Below are positions 48,510 to 58,037 of a stretch of DNA of 63,386 nt, in pieces. The stretch is from Cytidiella melzeri (Eukaryota > Basidiomycota > Agaricomycetes > Polyporales > Irpicaceae). The DNA is taken from positions 1 through 63,386 of the forward strand of contig JABYQR010000272.1 in assembly GCA_022592445.1 (NCBI GenBank). The letters are read 5' to 3'. A program made the position numbers and the translations under genes. Every line of letters starts with the position of its first letter. The first letter of the stretch is position 1. The notes under the pieces are model-generated. The model searched no databases, was not told where the DNA came from, and saw nothing but the letters and a program-made list of their open reading frames with translations.

Positions 48510-48850
48510 GCAGTGAGGGTGAGGCTGAGAGCAACAGCAAGGGCGAAGGTGCGAAAGGGAGAGGACAAGGACAAGAAATGCTGAGGGCGAGGATGTGGAA
48601 GGAGAGGGCAAGAGAAAAGGCAAAAGCGAGAGTGAGAGCAGTCAAGGGCAAGGGCAACAATGAGGGCAAGGGCAAAGACAAGGAAGAGGGCAAGGCAACA
48701 ACGAGGGCAACAAGGGAGAGGGCAACGAGAGAGAGGGAGAGGGTGAGAGTGAGGGCAAGGGCAAGAGGGCAACAAGGGCAACAAGGGCAATAGGACAACA
48801 AGGGCAAGGGCAAGGGCAACAACAGGGGCAAGGGTGAGGGCAACAACAAC
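48510..48850. repeat. G-rich purine minisatellite (gggcaa units)
   Basis: Irregular tandem gggcaagggcaacaa-type units give many G3 tracts spaced 3-6 bases apart on the plus strand. The same array appears on the opposite strand in the sister copy at about 58610-58830, so it belongs to the transposon. Confidence 0.85.
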
Positions 48851-49351
48851 TCACTGTTGTAACCAATGATGACAGACACATCTGCAGTTGGATTGAGTGA
48901 GACGGCTTAAGTGTTGTGTAACTCTGCGACCGCTCGTTCTCCTTCCCACAGACATGTTGTACGGAGAAAGGGAGATGAGAAAGATGACTGACGTGGCTTA
49001 CCGTTCAAGTGGGTGCAACCGGGGCTCAGCTGCGTGGATAGGTAAAGCATGGCAAGGGCTGAAGATGAGAAGGTGACATATCTGCGGTCCAAAACCTGCA
49101 CAATCCTCTCTCAATCCTACCCCACAAGACCTCCTTTGTGTCCGGTCAGCAAACGAGTGTTGTCAGACTGCTCGATGCGGTTTTTGACTACGCCACAGGC
49201 GTGTCAAGTCGGTACCACGCCACAAGCGTGTACTGAACAATTAGTGGTGAGGAGGAGGGCAACAAGGGCGAGGACAAGTTGGAGGTGATGGCAAGAAGTG
49301 CGTTGGAGCGGACACAGCAAGAGGGGAAAAATAGGAAGTGGCAGGGGATTA

Positions 49352-49788
49352 ATGGCTTTTCAGCTCCGGCTCACGGACTAGTAGTTACTGGACTCTCTTT
49401 TGTTTTCCGTATATGGTCGCTCTATTGTTCTTTCTTCACGCGGACACATCTGTATCACAGATTTTCCTTTTTGGGTCGCCTGAGGGCTCTGTCTTATATA
49501 CCTTCGCCCCCGCTCCTGACACTCCATCGTGCTCTTTCTCTTTCGCACCTGGAGTGAGTATTCTTCGTTGTCCCTCACATATGCAATATGCTCACAGCCT
49601 GTACCTGTAGTTAACTCGCTTCGCTCGTGTGTCTCAGGTACAGTCATTATGCTATCGTGCTCTTTCTCTTTCGCACCTGGATTAACTCGCTTCGCTCGTG
49701 TGTCTTAGGTTCTTACGACGGCAAGTGGGATTACGACTGCGCATCCATCCCTGCCTCTAGACGTGTTGAATACATTCGACCGGCTTTA
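49352..49788. mobile_element. 437-bp insertion flanked by gggatta repeats
   Basis: The sister element reads straight through gcaggggattaccat, whereas here gggatta occurs at 49345-49351 and again at 49789-49795 with 437 bp between. The insert has a TATA-like cttatatacc near 49494 and an internal tandem duplication built on taactcgcttcgctcgtgtg (49610-49710). It may be a solo LTR or another short element; its ends show no clear terminal motif. Confidence 0.65.
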
Positions 49789-49832
49789 GGGATTACCATA
49801 TTGGGCACTAATATTGTTGTGGGCGATAATAG

Positions 49833-50393
49833 TTAACAAAGTTGAATATGTGTGCGAGGGGTAGAGGCTGTTAAGCTTCGAAGATGAGTCTTATTATTCT
49901 TGCTGCTTCAGCAGCTCTGCTTATATACATGTCTGTATCTACTTATGTAAGCGACTACTATACATGTCTACTTCAGCTATTCTACTGTACTACTAAGTGC
50001 ATGACTCATGCATGACTCATGCTATGAGTGCATGACTCATGCATGACTCATTGTATGACTAGGTTCAGCACTTGTACCAGAGGCGTACATAACGAGTAAA
50101 TGACTCATGCTAGTACTTGTCCTCAGATGTATGCTTTAGGCATCCACTGGAGTCATATGTGCTTTCCATGTCATTTCCTATGCTACTAGAACACAGGCGT
50201 ACATATATGTATAGTATTACTACAACCCATATCTGTACGTCTCAGCTAATGTGATGGTTACTACTAGAGTTTCCATATACGGCTACATAATTCCCATACT
50301 AAGACTGTGGGAACTCTGCTACCTAAAGCGTCCTTGTAATAACGCGTGGGAAACTACATATCATATCATATTATTATATTATATAGTTTTAAC
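49833..50393. mobile_element. 561-bp insertion flanked by aatag, probable solo LTR
   Basis: The sister copy has gcgataatagtagtaataat without interruption. Here aatag is present at 49828-49832 and again at 50394-50398, bracketing 561 bp. The insert contains a TATA-like gcttatatacat near 49920 and five TGACTCA sites. A 5-bp duplication and promoter-like content fit a solo LTR, although the ends (ttaac, gttaac-like) are not canonical TG/CA. Confidence 0.65.
50002..50107. promoter_or_regulatory. Array of five TGACTCA (Gcn4/AP-1-type) sites
   Basis: TGACTCA occurs at 50002, 50013, 50033, 50044 and 50101, the first four in a 49-bp cluster with gcatgactcat context. This is the core half-site arrangement bound by fungal Gcn4/Cpc1 bZIP proteins. 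Being inside a probable LTR it may be a U3 enhancer. Confidence 0.5.
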
Positions 50394-50432
50394 AATAGTA
50401 GTAATAATACTATCTTTTATTTGTAATATATA

Positions 50433-50527
50433 GGCAGCTGAACAATCTGAAGGGTACACGTGAGCGTCTGAGGCGACGGCGTAGTACTAGTTACAGTGCT
50501 CCTATAGATTTAACCTTGGATGACTGA
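50433..50527 (+). pseudogene. Displaced 3' end of the left SIM-protein copy
   Basis: Directly after the transposon the interrupted exon resumes: RQLNNLKGTRERLRRRRSTS and then APIDLTLDD with TGA at 50525-50527. It aligns with the last exon of the right copy (RRLTNLRAAIERFSRNS, IIDLTLDD). The terminal motif is preserved although the copy is broken. Confidence 0.85.
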
Positions 50528-51020
50528 AGAGGTGTACTTTGGTAGTGAGACTGGGCAAGCTATATATTACTGCAATGAACCTCAGTCTGCTGCTTCAATG
50601 TGTATTGTCAAGCTACTTACTGTATAAAATGCATTCCTGCGTTTTTGTGGCGTCCTTCGGTGACTGTTTTGATTCTGTTCAATACACACACAAACAAGGA
50701 GCGCGACGAGCGCTATCGTCCCCGGGTCTTCGAACTGGAACTTGAACAATGCCCACGACCATCACACTCCGTGACGGAGTCTATTGACAATAAATCCGTC
50801 TTGGCGATTGAACGGCACGTGCCAAAACATGGCGGTGCACCCTCATAGCCTCAATTCACATATAATGCCTCACCGACGCTTAAGCTAAGGTCAACTTGAA
50901 GCTCACTCAGCGTGAGCATTCGTTACCCCAGGCTGAGGTCGGTATCGTTGTAGGAAGGACAACCCACCGTGCGTGATGACAGCTTATAGTACTGCACAAG
51001 TCTCTAAACCTTTCTGCAGA

Positions 51021-53182
51021 ATGAGACATGTCGAGGATACTGACGGTCTCAGGTCCCGCGGAGTCTCCGTCTACTTCGTGGATAAATATGACCAGCCCGC
51101 TCTTGACCTGCGTTGGGAGATGTCCCGTATAAAGCTACGTGGAAGGCAAATACACCTCTACGCGGATGCTCGTCCTGGGGATGTAAGTGAGCCTTTCGTT
51201 ACGCATCTCGGACTGCACTCACGCACGCCTCTTCCACTCCTGAATTTGCAACAGGAACTGACTATCGTGTACAGGAATGATACAAAACCGCGCTTGGCAA
51301 TATCCTCTGATGTGAAGGTCAACGGGCAACTTGTATCGACGGTCCAAATTGGCGAATCCGACTCGCCTCGACAGCTCGCCCAGGCAAGGTTCCAGTTCGG
51401 AAAATCCCGTCAAGCATATCAGTTGGTGTTCAAGGAAACGGATGCTCAGAATTATGAAGACCTAGGAATCATTGAGATTGAAATTTGGAAAGCAACGGAG
51501 CCTAGCTCGAACTTGGGAGACGAAGATGTCGAGATGAGTGAGTCCGAGTCGCCACCGCCGGATGAGGATGACCACGGACCTCGTGACGGAAAGAGTCTTG
51601 CACTACAACGGCCAAATCAAGACTACTGTCTTCGGTATGTTGACATTGTGCTCACTAGCTAGAATCAGGCATCATGACCATCCCTTGCAGCCTTGATAAT
51701 CCGATTCCGGTAGACGGGGATGAGGAGGAGCCATGGGATAGATTATCTGGCCCCAAAAAACCGTGGATTCGGTTCGTAGTGTCTTGCGCTACTGCAGGTG
51801 AGTATCTACGAATCGTTGAACTACCAGATGAGCTGAAGTGTTGTATCGTAGAGGCGAATGCGGCTCGATTTGAAGCAATGCGGCCACAAGGAACAAAGCC
51901 AATGCCTCGCAGGTCACGACGTAACCGCACGAGGACTGTCGATGATGCTGGCACAGACGCTACCGAAAGCGATAGCGACGAGTCAGATGACAATGTCGAT
52001 GCTGAAATCGGGGCAGTCAGGCAATCATCTATGCGTTCTCTCCCGCCATCGTCTTCAGCTCCTCCGAACCAGCTTGTGGAGAATCTCAATCGGGAAGTTT
52101 CTTTGCAGAATGCAATTCCTGTTCGGCGGCCTCTGTCGGTAAGAAATCCCTGCCTTTGCATCAATAGATGAATGTTTGCTCATTCGTCTTGACAGTACGT
52201 AACAGTGCCACGGTCGACATTGCTACAGCCTCGCAGTGCAAATGACATGGAGCAGAACGGGCAGCATAATATGCAGGTTGATCTACCTGGGGCCTTCGGT
52301 CAGTCCCCGAGTGATCCAATGCCACTTCCTTCTGCTAGGCAACATACACATGAGCCTTTGAGTCAGCAGGCAGAGCTGCGTCAAGGGCCTTCCGTGGCAA
52401 TAAAACGCGAGTGCGATGCGAGCTTCGTACCGTCAAACACGTTATCTACTGGCAGTTTGCAGGGTCTATCGGTGTGTTGTTCCTAAACTTCCAACAAACG
52501 CATTACTGACAAGTGGATCATTAATGGTCCTCAGGTGAAGAAGGAGTCACTCGTAGGTGTCTTTCCAGCTCTTGACTACTGTTCCTGACCTCATCATTGA
52601 CTAGGATGTGAAACCTTATCTCAATATACACACGCAAACCATTAACGAGAACATTCATCAACTCGAGGTGAAATCATAATTCCTGTATTGACACTGCTGT
52701 CAGATTAATGGCTTGTCGTATAGGCTAATCTCAAGTCCCTCGAGCGTCACTTGGAGGCTGACTATAAGGACAGGGATTGGCTCAAAGCCGAGGTCGATCA
52801 ACTGTGCGCTGATATCAGTGACCTCGAGAAATTTGCAGTGTATAGCGTCATAGGCACAGACTCAACAACGATCCTCGAAAGACGTGGCATAGACGTGTCC
52901 CAACATCCCATCAATATTCGCGCAGTCATAAGCAAGTTAAGAGTCAGTACCCTCATTGTCTGTGTTCTTTTGACGACACTAGAGGCTAACACGTTCTATG
53001 GTTGTTCTTTTGGTTAGCGTACTTACAATAGCACTCTGGACGACCTCGATCAGGTCATTGGAAAAATACGATCACAGGAAGCACAAGGCGCGGACATCCA
53101 AAGGCGGCTGACCAACTTGAGGGCTGCAATCGAGCGTTTTAGTCGAAATAGTGGGATTATAGATCTGACGTTGGATGATTAA
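51021..53182 (+). CDS. Uncharacterised protein with sumoylation-type sites, coiled coil and C-terminal SIM
   Basis: The long first exon starts MRHVEDTDGLRSRGVSVYFV and encodes a probable beta-rich domain (LRGRQIHLYADARPGDVSEP, ELTIVYRNDTKPRLAISSD, GIIEIEIWKATEP). Later exons, separated by short GT-AG introns, give KKPWIRFVVSCATA, an acidic serine-rich part, and ψKxE-type sites IKRE (AIKRECD) and VKKE. A coiled coil follows (LKSLERHLEADYKDRDWLKA, EVDQLCADISDLEKF), then STLDDLDQVIGKIRSQEAQ. The protein ends SGIIDLTLDD with TAA at 53180-53182. IIDLTLDD is a textbook SUMO-interacting motif. I know no named family; a role in SUMO-dependent assembly is inference. An upstream in-frame ATG at 50973 exists, but an acceptor-like ctgcag sits just before 51021 in both copies. 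Confidence 0.75.
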
Positions 53183-53900
53183 TGGCAGAGATGTCCCTCG
53201 GCAGTGAAACAGAGACGATGTGATCGCAGGGGATGGAGTCTGGCGTTCTACTGGGTATCGCATGCAAGTAATGATACTTTGTGATTAGGGCCTTCGTAAC
53301 TGATTGACCACACAAGTAACACATCATTCTGTGAGCTGTTGCATCATCGGTAAGCTAACACTGCAAAGACCCGAGAACAAGCTCAGATCAATGTTTCGGC
53401 TCCCGATCATAAATCCACCCACCGCACTACCGTCTTTGGTTTCTTAAGTCCAAATCTCACCCGACACCCGTTTTCCCCCTTCCTTTCTCTAATCACTCAT
53501 CTTCTTCCCTCTCCTCCTCGTCTAACAGTGCCAACGCCCCTGAGCCCATCACCTGCTAGGACTGAGAACTCAGCATGTTGAAAATATCCCTTGTCGCGCA
53601 AATTTCACGCTCCGAGTCGAAGGTCATTTTAACGCCCGCCCCGCGATATTTGCTCGATATCAACTTTCGCCGACATTAACTCCTTATCGTGCGAATCCAC
53701 TTCCCTAACACGTTTGACCGGCGAAAGTCACGGGCTATTGGCTCTGCAATGATGTTTCTGTCCTCATGCGCCACAAAGCGTGACTCGGTGCTGACAGGCA
53801 AGAGCTTACGTCCTCTTTCGAACAAGACGCGCAGAAACGCGCGTCTTGTTCAAAAGAGGACGTAAGTGTGATTACGCGCGCTCCGAAGTCAATGAGGTGA
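53183..53900. other. Breakpoint-like stretch between the SIM gene and the ALG12 fragment
   Basis: No gene is seen. It contains a promoter-like CT-rich tract near 53480-53530 and the long hairpin at 53805-53866. The ALG12 N-terminal exons expected here are absent. Confidence 0.6.
53805..53866. repeat. Near-perfect hairpin, 28-bp stem and 6-nt loop
   Basis: The left arm 53805-53832 (cttacgtcctctttcgaaca and on) pairs with 53839-53866 with a single mismatch around the loop agaaac. It stands about 50 bp upstream of the truncated ALG12 coding sequence. Confidence 0.93.
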
Positions 53901-53914
53901 GCCAACAATGAGGA

Positions 53915-54593
53915 TATAGATATTCAACGTTGCTGCTGCTCGCGGTGCTACATGGATGTACGAGTGCCCCTTACCCCGTATTTGGCTTTAATGTAGGCCG
54001 TCTCGCATTTCTCCTCATTGCAGGCTGTCTCGTGCTCAATTGTCTCCTTACGGTTATATTCTCTGTCTCGTCAATCAACAACTACCCAGGAGGCAAAGCG
54101 CTCGCGCATTTCAATGAGATGTACGCCAATAGACAAGCCGGTGAGCATTTTATCTCTCTCTTCTTTCGTTTCGTTTGAGCATCAATGCCCATGCGTAGTG
54201 CAGGTTCACATATCCAACCTCGCCGCTCAAACTGGCGCCTCGCTTTTCCAACAAACCCACGCACCACCATACTTCCCTGACCTCGGCGTCCGCCCACCTC
54301 CCCTTGCTTACGACTGGGTGTACAACAAAACAGAGGACGTCTCTCCAACATCCATCACTACTGACCGCTCGATCATGCACGCTATCGTCGAGATTCAGGA
54401 CGGCGTTGGGATGAGCGCGTGGGAGGCGACTGGCTTCCCGAAGAGTTCTTGGGTGATGATGGCGGTGATACCTGCGTTTGAGAAGTGGAAATTCAATGTA
54501 GGTGCATTGAAGGTGGAACCAATGAAGCCGTGGCGAGTGCTTGAGTATGTAGAAGGCGACAAGTTGGCCGTGCTGGAGAGGAGAGAGTGGTGA
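53915..54593 (+). pseudogene. ALG12: ALG12 alpha-1,6-mannosyltransferase, orphaned 3' part
   Basis: Exons encode IFNVAAARG, a 49-nt intron, RLAFLLIAGCLVLNCLLTV, SSINNYPGGKALAHFNEMYA, another intron, VQVHISNLAAQTGASLFQQ, DWVYNKTEDVSP, SIMHAIVEIQDG, KVEPMKPWRVLEYVEGDKLA and VLERREW with TGA. This matches the last third of ALG12 (compare NYPGG, the AAAQTG-like segment and YxKxEDV in the family), the ER enzyme that adds the eighth mannose to the dolichol-linked glycan. The N-terminal two thirds with the GT22 catalytic HKEERF-type region are not present upstream, so this is a truncated copy. Its reading frame is otherwise intact, suggesting recent truncation or a rearranged assembly. Confidence 0.8.
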
Positions 54594-55080
54594 TTCAATG
54601 ATTCTGTACTGTACGCCAACATTTTTCTTGAAACTTTATGTGCTCTGCGTGTCCAACCCGACTTGCCGCTCTACTAGTTGTAAGCTTTTTGCCTGCAGCA
54701 CCAGTCATTTGATTCTCAACAACATGTTGGTTGTGGGAGCCAGTGTGCGCAGTCCACATTGACCTTCAGCACTCACGTCCTCGCCCTGTTGTCCTACAAT
54801 TTGCAACTCAGGACTGTGTTCTGGTATTGTGAGTGCTCCGTGAACCCTCATGTTACGCAAGACCTTGCACTGATGATTGCAATTCGCGGACAGATCACTC
54901 ACAGTACAAACCCTCATCCGAGTCTGTGCTATTCCCCAATAGTCAAGGTACACGACTACATGTACAGGGAAAGAGAAACGTATCTAGCCAACAGACAATA
55001 TTGCCACTGATTAAATAACCACTGAGTCACGCATGCAACACAAGAAGATTGCCTGTAAGCCAGCCAAGTGTACTTGAAAT
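54594..55080. other. 3' flank of the ALG12 fragment, no supported gene
   Basis: This is AT-balanced DNA with only short open frames. Nothing recognisable is present. Confidence 0.5.
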
Positions 55081-55086
55081 TGCAGA

Positions 55087-55419
55087 GTGGATGAGAAACG
55101 CACATTTCACAAGGTTGGGACATTTGGAAGTTCTGATTCCTTAAATCAGGTTTATCTCTGGGGTGAAGTTGGCGAGTGTCACCCACTGACCATTAAAGGT
55201 TTTGCCATCAGTGAGAGGGGAAATCGGCCCGATGCGGTGGCAGCCGCTTGCAAACTATGTGATTGGTACAAACCAGATAGCCAAAAATCATGTGATAACC
55301 TGCAAGAAAAAGATCAGCGGGGTTTCAAACGGAGTCTGAGCAACTTTTATCAGTATATTGACTGTATGTCCCCAACGTTGGGTTCATCCAAGAAGATTTT
55401 TATGTCTGTGTGTTGCTGA
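55087..55419 (+). CDS. Orphan ORF, 110 codons, possibly a gene fragment in repeat DNA
   Basis: The frame reads MDEKRTFHKVGTFGSSDSLN, QVYLWGEVGECHPLTIKGFA, SERGNRPDAVAAACKLCDWY and KGFKRSLSNFY-like text, ending SSKKIFMSVCC. Composition is protein-like up to about residue 90. I recognise no domain. It may be an exon of a captured or transposon-borne gene, since it lies between the ALG12 fragment and transposase debris. Confidence 0.25.
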   Translation: MDEKRTFHKVGTFGSSDSLNQVYLWGEVGECHPLTIKGFAISERGNRPDAVAAACKLCDWYKPDSQKSCDNLQEKDQRGFKRSLSNFYQYIDCMSPTLGSSKKIFMSVCC

Positions 55420-56289
55420 GGGGCAGGACTATCTGATGATGTAAAATTTGTGTCTATTCATGTACATGTGTTCAATACAAAATACAAAAACAGATTTTTG
55501 ATGGGAGATTCAGCTCATCACACGCATTTATAGAGTAAATAACAAAGCAAATGAAACACCATCAAATCATTACACCACACTGTTACAAAATTTATTACCG
55601 CATGTATTACCCCATCAAATTCCCACAGTTTGGGGGACAAAAAGGTCACATCTGAAAAAGCATCAATGCGCTGGCGCGAACTGGAACAATTCTTCTTCAT
55701 TCTTCAGGAATCGTAACTAGCTTGAAGATTTCCTTTTGCTTAGAACTGGAGCTTTTGTGTCTGAAGAGGACTGGGTGCTGGCATTCAGGTGGCTGCAGAA
55801 GCTGGTGTGAACAATATCAACGATTTAGAACCCTGTGGCAGAAACAAACCATCATCGACAGATTGATCTCCCTGCTAGTTACAAACACTTCAATCACTGA
55901 ATTAATGTCAGCACTGACCAGAAGAGAATAGACACTAATATTTACACACAGATTATCAGCTCATTCACCCAATACACCTTGGATGCTGTCAGATATTGAC
56001 CATCATATTTCTCTGGACCAGGTTGTTGTGCAATTACTCAAACAAATGATTTACTAAGCCTATGCCATCAGGACAACTTGTGATAAGTGCCAACTGCTGC
56101 TTCTTGATACTCTGGAATGCATGCACCCAGGCCCAGTCAACTGAGTACCATGGATAAAAAATGAGAGTTGATAGAGGCTTACAACTTTGTGTAGATAAGA
56201 AGCTCTGAGGTGTCTGTGTACATATGCAGTCTGTGAGAGGCAGTTCAGACAACTAAGGTAGCTACACAACACCATGAAACTTGTATGGG

Positions 56290-56880
56290 TACCTGAGCAG
56301 TGCAACACAGGGGCAATCCAAAAGATGAAGCTACCTAACTATACAATATCTTGAAACTTATGGATGCATGAGCAGTGCAAAAAAATAGGGAACAGGCTGT
56401 ATAAGTGGAGAGACAAAGATGAAACAAACATAGCTGGAACATTATGAAACTTGTATGAGTACATAAGCAGTGCAAAAAGGGGCAGTGTAGATGGTTAAGG
56501 GAGCTATGCAATACTAAAAACTGTGTATGGATACATGAGCAGTGCAAAATGTAGACAACAGGCTGTACAGGTGAGGAAAACAAAGATCAATCAAACATAG
56601 CTGCAACACTATGAAACATGTATGAACACATGAGCAGTGCAAAACAGAGGCAGTACAAATGATTAAGGTAGCTACATAATATGAAAACTTGTCTATCAAT
56701 GCACAAGCAGTGCAAAATATAGGGAACAGTCCGTATAAGTGGAGAGACAAAGTCCAAGCAAACATAGCTTCAGCATGGTCAAACCTGTATGAGTACATGA
56801 GCAGTGCAAAACAAAGGCAGCACAAATGATTAAGATAGCTATGCAGCATTGAAAAACTGTGTAGATGGTGGATTGAAAGA
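56290..56880. repeat. Second dimeric satellite-like array
   Basis: gagcagtgcaa-type phrases recur at about 56295, 56367, 56460, 56536, 56629, 56701 and 56797, giving alternating spacings of 72, 93, 76, 93, 72 and 96 bp. This is the same A-B dimer and plus-strand orientation as the array at 4254-4745. It directly abuts the transposase-like fragment that follows. Confidence 0.85.
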
Positions 56881-56899
56881 AGCAACATTGTAATGATGC

Positions 56900-57702
56900 T
56901 GCATACCCTCTTGTTGGGCAGCTTACAGCTCTACAAGCATCACTAGAGCTAAAGCGACAGCTTGAAGCTTACTAGCGTCATGAATTCCCATTTGATCGAG
57001 AGCTGTCTGGAAAATCTACACTGGAGTGGTGGGAAGATCTTCAACATCACCGTGATGCTTGTGTACTTGCAGTATGTCTTCTTGAGCAACATTGACTTTC
57101 ATCATACTAATTATAGCAAAGATGGTCAGCATCAAGAGCTTTTCAGTTCTGGTGAACTCAATGCCTGATGAGCGAACTGGATACAAATTCACACGGCTGA
57201 ATTCTTCCCTTCGGGGAAATCAACATGCACAAACATTGGTTGATATGATTCAAGTAGGTCAGTACTACACACGCAAGGTATGCAGAGTTATCATGTGTCA
57301 TGAATTGGCCTATATATTATTTTACAGAATGACACTGGACCAGTTCTTCGCACTCCAAGGTTTCAACCAGCTGTCAAATTCCGTGATATCAATAAGGACC
57401 TCCTTCAAGAAGTTCCAGGAGAAGATTTGCACTCTCTTGCAAATACTGATGATAAGGATGATGATGATGATGAGACAGATGACAATGGCAATGGAGATGA
57501 TGACGAACTTGACCAGCCATTTGGCACAAACACCACAGTCTCATTTGGGAAGATTTCCTCTGATTTTGGGATCAATCTGGCTTCCACTGCGCTCTTGGAT
57601 ATGCTATCTGATACTCCTCACACAACCTCTCCCAAAGCTTCTGTTGTAGCTCCTACCTTGGCATCAGATGTAGTTGATGACTGGGAGTTTGTAGATTTTT
57701 GA
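56900..57702 (+). pseudogene. C-terminal part of an hAT-like (RNase H-fold) transposase
   Basis: In shifting frames the plus strand reads TALQASLELKRQLEAY, FDRELSGKSTLEWWEDLQ, MPDERTGYKFTRLNSSLRGN, QHAQTLVDMIQVGQYY and, after an intron, NDTGPVLRTPRFQPAVKFRD. An acidic tail (DDKDDDDDETDDNGNGDDDE) and the ending VVDDWEFVDF, TGA 57700-57702, close it. STLEWW recalls the hAT dimerisation region, and the PDERTG...SLRGNQ block recurs, from memory of mushroom genomes, in hAT-like proteins. At least one internal stop and frame changes show decay. The catalytic core upstream is missing, replaced by the satellite-like array. Confidence 0.5.
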
Positions 57703-58037
57703 GAGTTGACTTGTTGTTTACATGCAGATTTTCCAAAGTTGTTTTTGTTACTTACATTGTCAGAAAGTATTTACTTACATGTTTCTAACACTTACTTACA
57801 TTTTGTAAGTAACATGTTTAAAACATACGTTGGAAACACCTCTACCGGCATTTTGTTTCTGACATTTGTCGGAAAGTTGGCACTGAATTTTCCGACGGAA
57901 CCCTATCCAAGATGTCTGAACTGTTTGGGGCCAGTCACACATAAGTGCTCAATTACCCACTGTTAATCAGTGCTGGTCAGAGTTTCAGTCCATGAGGCAT
58001 TATTGTCATGCCTGCCTGCACTGTTGGGGGTATATGC
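57703..58037. other. Short AT-rich spacer with acttaca repeats
   Basis: Several acttacatt/cttacat phrases (57745-57820) form a loose repeat downstream of the transposase-like fragment. No gene is present. Confidence 0.4.

Larger units (their letters stand above)
42287..50440. mobile_element. DNA transposon with 8-bp target duplication and about 26-bp inverted repeats, carrying a WLM gene fragment
   Basis: The pseudogene exon is cut between two copies of ggcagctg (42287-42294 and 50433-50440). Just inside are inverted repeats: 42302-42327 starts ttacaattaaaagatag, and 50401-50426 read in reverse starts ttacaaataaaagatag, with 25 of 26 positions alike. Eight-base duplications are typical of hAT and of Zisupton/KDZ-type elements. 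No transposase is visible, so it is probably non-autonomous. Inside are a G-rich minisatellite, a minus-strand WLM-domain fragment, a nested Ty1/copia element (42641-47673) and two smaller insertions. Without them the element would be about 2.1 kb. A truncated inverted sister copy begins at 58038. Confidence 0.75.

Noticed and set aside
48389..48879. Leucine/proline-rich minus-strand frames opposite the G-rich minisatellite
   Set aside because: They are low-complexity translations of the repeat and are not conserved in frame in the sister copy.
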